DNA from: Planctomycetota bacterium
Lineage (GTDB): Bacteria; Planctomycetota; Planctomycetia; Planctomycetales; Planctomycetaceae
DNA: 64,000 nucleotides
Assembly (NCBI GenBank): GCA_003388505.1
Contig: QQVO01000069.1
Location: 115,019-179,018, forward strand
Direction: 5' to 3'
Shown here: positions 47,978-57,718 of the stretch, one piece after another
How the letters are laid out: every line of letters starts with the position of its first letter
Position numbering within the stretch: the first letter of the stretch is position 1
The notes under the pieces: generated by a model
The model's database searches: none
Seen by the model: only the letters and a program-made list of their open reading frames with translations
What the model was told of the DNA's origin: nothing
Position numbers and translations under genes: made by a program

Positions 47978-48565
47978 TTACGGGGGGGCATCCGTGCGGA
48001 TGTAGCGGGCGAAGACGCGGCGAGCGAACGAACCGGGCGAGTGCAGCGAACCGAGCAGGTGCAGCGTTCCGTCGTTGAAGAACACGAAGGCGACCAGCAC
48101 CAGACACGTGGCAAGCAGCACGAGACGCCGGCGCAGAACTTCGTTTTCGGCCGCGTTTCTCAACTCCGGAAGATACCACGGAAGCTCGGGCGGCGGGACA
48201 ACATTGGTTTCGGCGGGAATGCGGGGGTCGACGCCAAGTTCCTGCGGCAGCCGGATCGTCTCGGCTCCCGGGCGGACGGCATCGAGTTCGCTGCGTGCGA
48301 CTCGGGCCGCGAAATCGGGATTGCGCTCGAGGGCGTCTGCCACGCGCTGCAAGTGCCGCAGTTGGCTCTGCAAGCCGCCCAACTCTGCCTGATTCGACTG
48401 AAACTTGTGGTTGAGTTCGGTCCACTCGACGAACCTCGGTGCGTGAGCCCAAACGCTGTACAGAATCGCAGAGGCGAAGAGGCAGCCCCAGAACAACAAC
48501 GACACCACGGTCCCTCCGCGCGGGTGGGGGGCGGGCGTCGCGTGTTCGGCGGTGCGGGTTGGCAT
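47978..48565 (-). CDS. FtsB/DivIC-like septum formation protein with an extra C-terminal membrane segment
   Basis: 195 residues from the ATG at 48565. One membrane segment (VVSLLFWGCLFASAILYSVW) is followed by a coiled coil (NQAELGGLQSQLRHLQRVADALE) and the FtsB-type end FAARVARSELDAVRPGAETI. FtsB and DivIC link the inner-membrane divisome proteins. It lies downstream of eno on the same strand, the classic eno-ftsB order. Unlike FtsB (~100 residues) it has a second hydrophobic segment near the C terminus (LVLLATCLVLVAFVFF). Many Planctomycetes divide without FtsZ, so its role may differ. Confidence 0.72.
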   Translation of the reverse strand: MPTRTAEHATPAPHPRGGTVVSLLFWGCLFASAILYSVWAHAPRFVEWTELNHKFQSNQAELGGLQSQLRHLQRVADALERNPDFAARVARSELDAVRPGAETIRLPQELGVDPRIPAETNVVPPPELPWYLPELRNAAENEVLRRRLVLLATCLVLVAFVFFNDGTLHLLGSLHSPGSFARRVFARYIRTDAPP

Positions 48566-48761
48566 GAGACAAGGGAAACGGTGGAACGACGATACGCCGG
48601 CCGCTGGACTGTACGAAAGTGCGAACAACGATTAACGGATCCGTTTAGCCGCGACCCGCAGGGGAGCGTTCTTGGACGACGACAGAAATCCGCGAATCGA
48701 TCGATACGCGCGCACCGCGATCCTGATTCCTTTATCGACACGACAGACGTCCGGGCACGAC

Positions 48762-50120
<1,359 letters not shown>

Positions 50121-50142
50121 TTAGCGACATCGGTCCGACTCC

Positions 50143-50389
50143 GCCAATGTAGCCGACTCGCTCCGCCGAGTCGGCCGCCCACTGGGTGGAGACACAGCAC
50201 ACCCCCCTCGAAAGTGAGTCCGCTGCCGAGTCAGTTGAGGGAAGAGAGAGGGACCAGCCGACCATTCGTTGTCGTTGGACGGTTCACGCTGTCGCAAGTT
50301 GAGCAGCCAACAAGGCGTGGTCAGCGATTGATCGGTCCTGACTGAATCGAACGCACATGCGACTCGCGGAGCGAGTCGCCTACATTGGC
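50143..50389. repeat. REP-doublet-like inverted pair of palindromes
   Basis: The left unit at 50143-50175 (AATGTAGCCGACTCGCTCCG...) and the right unit at 50359-50389 (GCGACTCGCGGAGCGAGTCG...) are each self-complementary hairpins and are about 90% identical when one is reversed. They face each other across ~180 bases without a gene, in the gap between eno and the ceramidase gene. No target duplication is visible. The layout matches REP doublets or a small non-autonomous element. Confidence 0.75.
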
Positions 50390-50462
50390 CCAACGACTTG
50401 ATGCATGCGGTCGGTCCGGCGAGAATCTCAGGGAACATGTCCGAAAAACAACGAGGTATGAC

Positions 50463-51947
50463 ATGAAGGTGGAATTAACGCGGAGATTACGGCTGTCTGA
50501 GTGGTCCGTCCTGTTGGCTGCGCTGATCGGGTTTTCAGTAATTGACGAACCAGCCGTCGCCGATGACGATCAGTCAGATCCGCCCCCTGTTCTTCAAGCC
50601 GGGGCCGCCACGGCCAACATCACGCCGCCGCTCGGGTCCGATATCGTCGGCGGATTCCGCCCGATTCCGGCCAGGCACATTCACGACGAACTGTACGTGC
50701 GGTGCCTGGTGCTCGACGACGGCGCGACGCGGCTGGTGATTGTGATGTGTGACAACGTCGGCATTCCGCGGGAAGTGTTCGATGCAGCGAAAGCCTCGGT
50801 GCATGGAATCACCGGTATTCCGATCGAGCATATGCTGATGGCATCGACGCACACGCACTCCGCCGCGTCGGCCCGCGGACCGAGCAAGGTCGCCTACGAG
50901 ACGGAACTCACGTCGTATCAGGAATTCATCGTCAGCCGGATTACCGATGTCGTGCAGTGCGCTATCAACAACCTCGAACCGGCCCGCATCAGTTGGGGCA
51001 GCGGTGCGGAACCCAACCAGGTTTTCAACCGCCGCTGGTTCTCGACCGACCCGGATGTCCGGCGAAATCCGTTCGGCGGAATCGACGAAGTGCGGATGAA
51101 CCCGCCCCGGGCGCACGAGAGCCTCGTCAAGCCGGCCGGTCCCGTTGATCCGGAGATCGCGTTTCTCACGGTACAGTCGACCGAAGGCCGTCCGATCGCA
51201 CTGCTCGCCAACTACTCGCTGCACTACGTCGGCGGAGTGCGCAGCGGCGACATCTCGGCCGACTACTTCGGCATGTTCGCCGAGCGGATCGCCGAACTCC
51301 TCGGCGCGGAAGACCTCGATCCCCCCTTCGTCGGCATGCTGTCGAACGGCACCAGCGCCGACGTGAACAACATCAACTTCCGCGAGCCGGGCCAACGCAT
51401 GGAGCCGTACGAGAAAATGCGGATCGTGGCCGACGCCGTCGCCGCTCACGTGTATGAGGCGCACCAGTCGGTCCAGTTCCAGGATGAGATCACGCTGGCG
51501 GCCGCGTACCGCGAACTCACCTTGAAGACGCGCATCCCCACCCCGGAACTGCTGGAGTGGGCTCGGACGACTCTCGACAAGCCGGAAGACGCCGAGCAAT
51601 GGCATCGCGTCGAAACCAACTACGCCGAGCGCGTCCTGAGGCTCGAGGACGCTGATGAAGAGATCGAAGTCCCGCTGCAGGTGTTCCGGATCGGTCCGGT
51701 CGGCATTACGGCGATTCCGTTCGAGGTATTCACCGAAATCGGCCTCGAACTCAAGGAGAACTCGCCTCTGCAGAAGACCTTCACCATCTCACTCGCCAAC
51801 GGCTCCTTCGGCTACCTGCCGACTCCCGAACAGCACGAACTGGGCGGGTATGAAACCTGGCTCGGCACGAATTTCGTCGAGAAAGAGGCCTCCGACAAGA
51901 TCGAGCAAACACTGTTCGACCTTCTGTCGGAAGTGGCCGTGGATTAA
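50463..51947 (+). CDS. Neutral/alkaline ceramidase-like secreted protein
   Basis: 494 residues from the ATG at 50463 (GAGGT upstream). The signal peptide (LSEWSVLLAALIGFSVI) ends near PAVA|DDD. The body matches the N-terminal domain of neutral/alkaline non-lysosomal ceramidases: AGAATANITPPLGSDIVGGF, then MLMASTHTHSAASARGPS with metal-binding His-x-His, and LANYSLHYVGGV. The C-terminal immunoglobulin-like domain of true ceramidases is missing. The substrate is therefore uncertain; many planctomycete members are annotated only as ceramidase-like hydrolases. A PIG-L deacetylase gene follows about 100 bases downstream. Confidence 0.85.
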   Translation: MKVELTRRLRLSEWSVLLAALIGFSVIDEPAVADDDQSDPPPVLQAGAATANITPPLGSDIVGGFRPIPARHIHDELYVRCLVLDDGATRLVIVMCDNVGIPREVFDAAKASVHGITGIPIEHMLMASTHTHSAASARGPSKVAYETELTSYQEFIVSRITDVVQCAINNLEPARISWGSGAEPNQVFNRRWFSTDPDVRRNPFGGIDEVRMNPPRAHESLVKPAGPVDPEIAFLTVQSTEGRPIALLANYSLHYVGGVRSGDISADYFGMFAERIAELLGAEDLDPPFVGMLSNGTSADVNNINFREPGQRMEPYEKMRIVADAVAAHVYEAHQSVQFQDEITLAAAYRELTLKTRIPTPELLEWARTTLDKPEDAEQWHRVETNYAERVLRLEDADEEIEVPLQVFRIGPVGITAIPFEVFTEIGLELKENSPLQKTFTISLANGSFGYLPTPEQHELGGYETWLGTNFVEKEASDKIEQTLFDLLSEVAVD

Positions 51948-51991
51948 GAAGTGGCCGTGGAATAAAACGTGCCGAACTCGTTAAACCCCAA

Positions 51992-52017
51992 AGCCCGCGG
52001 GCTGCGTCCCGCGGGTC
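51992..52017. repeat. Strong GC hairpin between two genes
   Basis: AGCCCGCGGG, a 6-base loop (ctgcgt), CCCGCGGGT(CT), 45 bases past the ceramidase-like stop. There is no T-run. It could be a REP-type unit or reduce read-through into the PIG-L gene. Confidence 0.5.
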
Positions 52018-52048
52018 TCGCATGGAACCGCCAACGAGGAGTCCTCCC

Positions 52049-52744
52049 TTGGCCAACCAACCGGTGCTGCTGGCTATCGGAGCCCATTACGACGACTGCA
52101 TCTACGGCATCCCGGGCATCATGCTCAAGGCGATTGCCAAGAACTACCGCGTGGTCATTCTGTCGCTGATCGGCGATTACTCGAACTGGCCGCCGGTGAG
52201 AGGCCGCGACCGGGAACTGGTCGAGCAGACGATCCTCCTCTCGCGGGAGTACGGCGCAGAGATGCAGTTTCTTGATCTGGCATCACATCAATACGTCGTT
52301 GATGAGCAGACCAAACGCAAAGTTTCCGAAGCGGTGCACGCCGTGAAGCCGGACATCGCCTTTCATCTGTGGGAATACGATCACCACAATGACCACACCG
52401 TCGCTTCGCAGTTGAGCAAGATCGCTCTGCGGGGCGGCGGACGCGTGATCAACGAGGACCGGTTCAAGACGCCGAGCCGCATCTATCAATACGACAACGG
52501 CCCGGGGCACACGATCGGTTTCGAGCCCGACACGTTCGTCGACGTCACCGAACACTGGGACCGGGCCATCGCCTGGCTGGGGCGACTGATGGCGATCATG
52601 CAGAATCGCGAATACGATCCGGAGCAGCCGGGCGGCGCGGAACGGAACAAGGAAATCCTCGCCCGTTATCGTGGAAACACCTGCGGCGTCCAGTTCGCCG
52701 AAGCCCTGTGGTCCGCCCGCAAACGGCCGGTCGAGATACTGTGA
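52049..52744 (+). CDS. PIG-L/LmbE family deacetylase
   Basis: 231 residues from the TTG at 52049, chosen because GGAG lies seven bases upstream and the fold begins at once (QPVLLAIGAHYDDCIYG); an ATG at 52022 is the alternative. These zinc enzymes remove N-acetyl groups from sugars such as GlcNAc derivatives. The family's zinc motif AHPDD is AHYDD here, keeping His and both Asp. The third ligand region is present (FHLWEYDHHNDHTVA). Its place after the ceramidase-like gene suggests an amide- or acetyl-sugar degradation unit, by inference. Confidence 0.87.
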   Translation: MANQPVLLAIGAHYDDCIYGIPGIMLKAIAKNYRVVILSLIGDYSNWPPVRGRDRELVEQTILLSREYGAEMQFLDLASHQYVVDEQTKRKVSEAVHAVKPDIAFHLWEYDHHNDHTVASQLSKIALRGGGRVINEDRFKTPSRIYQYDNGPGHTIGFEPDTFVDVTEHWDRAIAWLGRLMAIMQNREYDPEQPGGAERNKEILARYRGNTCGVQFAEALWSARKRPVEIL

Positions 52745-52759
52745 GGTGTGACCGCAGCG

Positions 52760-52836
52760 GGGTGCCGCTGGCTTTGCCAGTGCGAATGTGAACAGCCGCT
52801 CTCCGACAAGGCACTGGCGGAACGCCAGTGGCACCC
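52760..52836. repeat. REP-doublet-like inverted pair
   Basis: The left unit 52760-52783 (GGGTGCCGCTGGCTTTGCCA...) and right unit 52811-52836 (GCACTGGCGGAACGCCAGTG...) are reversed copies, each with an internal hairpin (CTGGC...GCCAG), separated by 27 bases. A different family from the pair at 50143-50389. Confidence 0.75.
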
Positions 52837-52910
52837 GATGCGAGTCAGATCCTGTAACCCTCAGCCTATTGCGACACATAATGCGAGTCAGACTTCGGAC
52901 TCCAATGTTT

Positions 52911-52965
52911 CCTTTGTGTACTTCGTGCCTTAATGGTCAACCACCACGACACGAAGGACACGAAG
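52911..52965. repeat. Inverted pair of a CTTCGTGT-type repeat
   Basis: Left arm 52911-52937 (CCTTTGTGTACTTCGTGCCT) and right arm 52940-52965 (CACGACACGAAGGACACGAA) are diverged reversed copies, so the whole could fold as one long imperfect hairpin. It lies 43 bases before the start of the alpha/beta hydrolase gene, inside its 5' untranslated region. Confidence 0.6.
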
Positions 52966-53008
52966 TTCTGTCGAATCGGCACGAAACCTACGACTCAAGG
53001 AACCAGTG

Positions 53009-55219
53009 ATGCTGCGTTCATCCGACAGACTTCGATTGACACTCTTTTCAGTATTCTGCCTGGCAGTTTTCGCGGCGGCGGAAAATGTTCGTGCGGCCGA
53101 TTTGAAGGTCTACGAAGTCGGCTCCGCCCCCGATGATCGACGTCTCCAGCCGCTGAAGGATCTCAACGGGCACTTTCCGTTTGACGTCCCCGACAGCGCC
53201 GAGTTGTGGCAGGCGCGCGCGGAGGAACTCCGCCGGCGGGTGCTCGTCGCCACGGGGCTGTGGCCGATGCCGGAGAAGACGCCACTCAATCCCGAGGTCT
53301 ACGGCAAGACCGAACGAGACGGGTTTACGGTCGAGAAAGTCCACTTCGAGAGTGTGCCTGATCATCTCGTAACGGGTCTGCTGTTCCGGCCGGCAAGCGG
53401 CGACGGTCCGAGGCCGGGCGTTCTCTGCCCGCACGGGCACGGCGGGCGGCTGCAGGACTACGGCGAGCAGGCGATGCAACAACTGATCGCCGACGGAGCC
53501 GAGAAGTACGAAGCCTCCGGACGATTCCCGAAGCTGGCCCGCTGCGCTCAGCTCGCCCGCATGGGATGCACCGTCTTTATCTTCGACATGCTGGGTTACG
53601 CCGACAGCCGTCAGATTTCGTACGAACTGGCCCACCGCTTCGCGGAACAGCGGCCGGACTTTGAGGGAGCCGACAGTTGGGGACTCTTCAGCGCGCAGGC
53701 TGAGATGCGGCTGCAGAGCATCATGGGCATTCAGACCTGGAACTCGATCCGGGCGCTCGATTTCCTGGAGCAACTGCCAGACGTCGATCCCGAGCGGCTG
53801 GGGGTGACCGGCGGCAGCGGCGGCGGAACACAGACCATACTGCTGTGCGCGATTGACCCTCGCCCGGTCGTCGCGTTCCCGCAAGGCATGGTCTCGACCT
53901 CGATGCAGGGAGGCTGCACGTGCGAAAACTGCAGTCTGCTGCGGATCGGAACCGGAAACGTGGAACTGGCCGCGCTGTTTGCGCCGAAGCCGCAGGCGAT
54001 GACGGCCGCCAACGACTGGACCAAGGACATGATGACCGACGGGTACCCGCAGTTACAGGAACTCTACACGATGCTCGGTGAGCCGGAGAACGTCGCCTGT
54101 TATCCGCAACTGCACTTTCCACACAACTACAACTACGTCACACGGGCGCTGATGTACGAGTGGTTCAACGAGCATCTCGGTCTGGGACTCGAGTCGCCGA
54201 TCATCGAGGAGGACTACGAGCCGCTGACCCCGGAGGAACACACAGTCTGGGACGACGCGCATCCCGCTCCGGAAGGAGGCGACGAGTACGAACGGGCGCT
54301 GACGAAATACCTTGCAGAGACGTCAGACGCCCGGATGGCGGCGCTCGCACCGACCGATGCGTCGTCTTTGGCGGAATACCGGCGGATCGTCGGTGGGGCG
54401 CTGCAGACGATCATCGGACGCGGCATGCCGGACCATGGCGACATCCAGCGCACCAAAGTCGACAAGGAGGAGCAGGAGGGTTACCTCTATTTCGAGGACA
54501 TTCTCCGACTACAGACGCGTGGTGAGGAACTCCCCGTCATTTCACTCTACCCCCAGGCTTCCGAATGGAACGGCGATGTGGTGATCTGGGTCGACGGCCG
54601 GGGGAAACGGGGAATGTTCGACGCCGGCGGCCGGCCGAAGCCCGAGGTGCTGCGACTCGTCTACGGCGGCGCGGCGGTCCTCTCGGCCGACCTGTTCCAG
54701 CAGGGGGAATTTCTTCCGGCCGGGGAGGACCTCACTCAGCAGCGCGTCGTCGAGAACCCCCGCGAATTCGCCGGGTACACTTTTGCCTATAACCACACGC
54801 TCTTCGCGCACCGCGTGCACGACGTCCTCACGCTGATTTCGTTTGTCGTCAACGACGAGCACGCTCCAAAGCGTCTGAGCCTCGTCGGCACGGGAGGCGC
54901 CGGGCCGATCGTCGCCGTCGCCCGGGCGCTCGCCGGGAGTTCTGTCGACCGCGCTGCAATCGACTCGCGTGGCTTCCGATTCTCACAGATTACGGACTAC
55001 CGCGACCCGAACTTCCTCCCGGGAGCGGTCAAGTATGGCGATCTGCCGGCCTTTCTGGCTCTCGCGGCTCCTCAGCAGACGCTGCTGATTGGCGAAGTAG
55101 ACGGGACGCCGGAACTCGTCGAACAAGCCTATGCAGCGGCCGGCGACCCGGAGGCGGTGCAGGCTCTCGGGCCGCAGCAGACGCTCGAAGCCGGCGTGGA
55201 CTGGGTTCTGGCGCGGTGA
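53009..55219 (+). CDS. Secreted alpha/beta hydrolase (acetyl-xylan-esterase/prolyl-oligopeptidase type)
   Basis: 736 residues from the ATG at 53009 (AAGGA upstream). The signal peptide ends near VRA|ADL. The central alpha/beta-hydrolase domain (about 110-400) has VLCPHGHGG (oxyanion region), the nucleophile elbow GVTGGSGGGTQT and a likely His in LHFPHNYNY. The second half (about 440-736) is a further hydrolase-like region without a clear second elbow (LVGTGGAGPIVA is similar in position). The family is frequent in Planctomycetes, where it is often annotated as acetyl xylan esterase; the actual ester is unknown. Confidence 0.85.
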   Translation: MLRSSDRLRLTLFSVFCLAVFAAAENVRAADLKVYEVGSAPDDRRLQPLKDLNGHFPFDVPDSAELWQARAEELRRRVLVATGLWPMPEKTPLNPEVYGKTERDGFTVEKVHFESVPDHLVTGLLFRPASGDGPRPGVLCPHGHGGRLQDYGEQAMQQLIADGAEKYEASGRFPKLARCAQLARMGCTVFIFDMLGYADSRQISYELAHRFAEQRPDFEGADSWGLFSAQAEMRLQSIMGIQTWNSIRALDFLEQLPDVDPERLGVTGGSGGGTQTILLCAIDPRPVVAFPQGMVSTSMQGGCTCENCSLLRIGTGNVELAALFAPKPQAMTAANDWTKDMMTDGYPQLQELYTMLGEPENVACYPQLHFPHNYNYVTRALMYEWFNEHLGLGLESPIIEEDYEPLTPEEHTVWDDAHPAPEGGDEYERALTKYLAETSDARMAALAPTDASSLAEYRRIVGGALQTIIGRGMPDHGDIQRTKVDKEEQEGYLYFEDILRLQTRGEELPVISLYPQASEWNGDVVIWVDGRGKRGMFDAGGRPKPEVLRLVYGGAAVLSADLFQQGEFLPAGEDLTQQRVVENPREFAGYTFAYNHTLFAHRVHDVLTLISFVVNDEHAPKRLSLVGTGGAGPIVAVARALAGSSVDRAAIDSRGFRFSQITDYRDPNFLPGAVKYGDLPAFLALAAPQQTLLIGEVDGTPELVEQAYAAAGDPEAVQALGPQQTLEAGVDWVLAR

Positions 55220-55226
55220 CGGGTTA

Positions 55227-55731
55227 TCACCACGGAGGCACGGAGGGTGTGAAATGCGAATCCGGTGCAGGATCTGCGCTCCCATACCAAGTCGCCCGTG
55301 CGAGTTCTGCTTGAGCCTCCAGGATGACTCTGTCTTCGCCGATTTCGACGTGAATGAGACCGGATGCTTGGTTCTGGCGCGGATTTCGTTTGATGGATTT
55401 GGATGTTGTGCGACACGCGACGACATCGAAGCCATGTGCGCTGACGATTCGCGAGCGTTGTTGAAAATGATCGAGGATGGCGCTCTCGACAGCGAAGAAT
55501 GCGACCGAATACTCCGTGCCTACTTTCAACAGAACAGGGATGTTATCTGGCCCGATGCGCTCGATCATCACGCACTCAGCTAAAATCGCAGGCTGGGTTA
55601 GCGGCCGCATGAGCCAGTGTCCTATCCAACGGGTCGAAGTTTTTTGATCGAGTTGCCAGCACCCTTCACCCACGAGAGTCAACGCCGAAAACTCTCTGCG
55701 ATTCCTCAGTGTCTCCGCGTCTCCGCGGTGA
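55227..55731. repeat. Inverted dispersed-repeat arms flanking a small gene
   Basis: The arm at 55227-55246 (TCACCACGGAGGCACGGAGG) and the reversed arm at about 55704-55731 (CTCCGCGTCTCCGCGGTGA) are copies of the same "cacggag" repeat. They enclose the 109-residue gene at 55254-55583. The left arm also provides that gene's GGAGG ribosome site. Confidence 0.6.
55254..55583 (+). CDS. Small Cys-rich protein of unknown function
   Basis: 109 residues from the ATG at 55254 with GGAGG nine bases upstream. It opens with C5-x2-C8-x7-C16-x2-C19, a zinc-ribbon-like spacing. Then comes an acidic/hydrophobic part with a double Cys (FGCCATRDD) and a helical C terminus (EECDRILRAYFQQN). No signal or membrane segment. 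I do not recognise the family. It lies between two inverted dispersed-repeat arms, which may mean it was moved in as a unit. Confidence 0.6.
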   Translation: MRIRCRICAPIPSRPCEFCLSLQDDSVFADFDVNETGCLVLARISFDGFGCCATRDDIEAMCADDSRALLKMIEDGALDSEECDRILRAYFQQNRDVIWPDALDHHALS

Positions 55732-55758
55732 AAACGAATCAGCGTCCGGTACACAGCA

Positions 55759-56208
55759 ATGTCCAAACCAACTCCCGAACCGATTGATCCGAGTCAACTC
55801 GTCGACCTGGCGCTGGGCGTGATTGAGGCCGACCGGTTTCCGCATCTGGCGACGATCGACGGGGACCAGCCGCGGCTGAGGCCGGTGTCGCCGGTCAAGA
55901 CGGACCGATTCACCGTCTACGTCGCCAACCTGCGGCAGTATCACAAGACCGGGGAGCTTGCGGCCAATCCCAAGGTCGAATTGTGCTACATGGACGACGG
56001 GCACAATCAGGTTCGGCTGACCGGAGTGGCCGAAGTCGTCACCGATCGCGACGTGCTGCAGGAGATCTGGGACGCGAACCCGCTGCTGCGGCAATACCTC
56101 GGGTCAATCGACAACCCGGACTTCATTCTGTACCGCATCCGCCCGAACCGCGTCCGCTACATGAAGGAATGGGCGCTCGACTACCACGACGTGCCGCTGG
56201 AAGGGTGA
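55759..56208 (+). CDS. Pyridoxamine 5'-phosphate oxidase-fold protein
   Basis: 149 residues. The split-barrel flavin-binding fold is seen in FPHLATIDGDQPRLRPVSPV, FTVYVANLRQYHKTGELAANPKVELCYMD and QVRLTGVAEVVTDRDV. The C terminus FILYRIRPNRVRYM fits too. Such small proteins bind FMN or F420 and reduce diverse substrates; the partner here is unknown. True PdxH residues for PLP binding are not evident. It ends 19 bases before a strong palindrome that may terminate transcription from both sides. Confidence 0.87.
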   Translation: MSKPTPEPIDPSQLVDLALGVIEADRFPHLATIDGDQPRLRPVSPVKTDRFTVYVANLRQYHKTGELAANPKVELCYMDDGHNQVRLTGVAEVVTDRDVLQEIWDANPLLRQYLGSIDNPDFILYRIRPNRVRYMKEWALDYHDVPLEG

Positions 56209-56226
56209 ATGACTGCGCAACAGAAA

Positions 56227-56250
56227 GCCCACAGGTTGCAACCTGTGGGC
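56227..56250. terminator. Perfect 24-bp palindrome, probably a two-way terminator
   Basis: GCCCACAGGTTGCAACCTGTGGGC sits between the convergent PNPOx-fold gene and rpmA. On the minus strand it is followed by TTTCTGTT, on the plus strand by CTTGTGGG. The T-run is better for the rpmA direction. Confidence 0.65.
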
Positions 56251-56311
56251 CTTGTGGGTTCGTGACGACGGATTCGGGGGCCACTGCCGGCTTGCCCGGC
56301 AGTGCCGTCTG

Positions 56312-56566
56312 TCAGTTCGCTTCCGCCGCCTGCACGTTGATCCGCCGCCCTTCGCGGTCGAAATAGACGCTGCCGTTAACCAAAGCAAAGAGCGTGTAGT
56401 CGTTGCCCATGCCGACGTTCCGGCCGGGATGCCATTTCGTGCCGCATTGCCGGACGAGAATATTGCCCGCTTCGACGCTCTCGCCGCCGAATTTCTTGAT
56501 CCCACGCCGCTTGGCGACCGAGTCGCGTCCGTTGCGGGTCGATCCCTGTCCCTTCTTGTGAGCCAT
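56312..56566 (-). CDS. rpmA: 50S ribosomal protein L27
   Basis: 84 residues from the ATG at 56566: [16 protein letters not shown] is the standard N terminus without a cleaved prosequence. [22 protein letters not shown] and [18 protein letters not shown] complete the family. It helps place tRNA at the peptidyl-transferase centre. The usual upstream partner rplU (L21) is absent; the 446 bases upstream contain no ribosomal gene, so rpmA is uncoupled here. Confidence 0.96.
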   Translation of the reverse strand: MAHKKGQGSTRNGRDSVAKRRGIKKFGGESVEAGNILVRQCGTKWHPGRNVGMGNDYTLFALVNGSVYFDREGRRINVQAAEAN

Positions 56567-57012
56567 CGTTCCGCTTTCCACTGATCTGCTGTGAACAAAA
56601 TCGAAGCTAAGAATATCTCGTCTTGCGAGGCTTTCTGCAACCCCGGGGACTCCCTGTGCACAACCGATACGCGAACGCGATCTCGCGCCTTTGGAATCCA
56701 CAACTGCTTGAATGGTCGATTCTTAGCGAATTCGCGACCGAAGCGGGGTCAGCAGGACGATTCTGGCTTTCTCGAACAGATGGGCCGCAGACTGACCGAA
56801 AGTCAATTTCGCGGCCGTTTCTGGTTTACAGCGGAGAGAGCGCAGCGCGTTTCAGGTGAGAATCTGAGCAGGCTGCGGGGCTGGTTCAGTTGCTGATCGA
56901 CCAGTCCTGGAAATCAGCAACGAGCCGGCCACCGTGGCGGTCGGACCACCACCAGCGGGCCGGTACATTCCTGCCTTCTGAGCCGGGTACAAAAACCTTC
57001 ACCATCCCCTGA
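56567..57012. other. Intergenic gap
   Basis: 446 bases between the rpmA start and the transposase remnant. It must hold the rpmA promoter. Short frames lack domains. A GC stem (CCGGCC ... GGCCGG at about 56921-56962) may be part of the old insertion element. Confidence 0.4.
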
Positions 57013-57687
57013 ATAGCCGAACAATCAAGGATTCCGAGCGTATCATCGCGCATCCTGCACCCGTTGCTGAGCCTGCTGGCGTCCGTGACCCGCCAGGAAC
57101 TGGCCCGCCATGCCGCCACGTTGTGGCAATGCGACTACATCACGAAGCCGATGTGGACGATGAAGGGGATCGTCGACCTGTACCTGATCGTGTTCATCCA
57201 CATCGGCACACGGCGGATCTGGGTCTCGCCCTGCACGGCCCATCCGAACGCGACATGGGTCAAGCAGCAGGCCCGCAACTTTCTGAAGCACGCGGAAGGC
57301 ATCGGACTGTCGGCCGGCTACGTCATGCACGACCGCGACACGAAGTTCACGGTCGAATTCGACGAGATCATCAAGTCGACGGGGGCCAAGCTGAAGAAGA
57401 AGACGATCCAAAGTCCCAATTTGCAGGCCCACGTGGAACGGGTCGTGCAGAGTCTGAAACACGAGATTCTTGACTACTTCGTGATCGTCTCGGAGCGCCA
57501 CTTGAACCACGTGTGCGCTGAGGGGGTGCGCTGGTACAACACGGAAAGAGGTCACTCGGCACGAGACAACGTGCCGCCGGCCTGGGAATCGGCACCTGAG
57601 CAGGTCGCCACGATCAAGCTGTCGGACGTGGCATGCACCACGCGGCTCGGTGGATTGCTGAAGCATTACTGGCGGCGGGCTGCGTGA
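57013..57687 (+). pseudogene. Internally deleted IS transposase (integrase/DDE core)
   Basis: The frame is open from 57013; the first plausible start is the TTG at 57064 (207 residues). It carries an rve-type integrase core with D in QCDYIT, D in MHDRDTKF and E in HVERVVQSLK, then VRWYNTERGHSARDN. The N terminus (HPLLSLLASVTRQELAR) resembles the very start of full-length planctomycete integrase-type transposases, but it joins directly to HAATLWQCDY. The ~100-140 residues with the helix-turn-helix that normally lie between are missing. This looks like an in-frame internal deletion, and activity is unlikely. It is convergent with the STM4011-like gene (32 bases apart). Confidence 0.75.
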
Positions 57688-57718
57688 TCTGGCCGGTTGC
57701 GACCACTCCTCAACGTTG

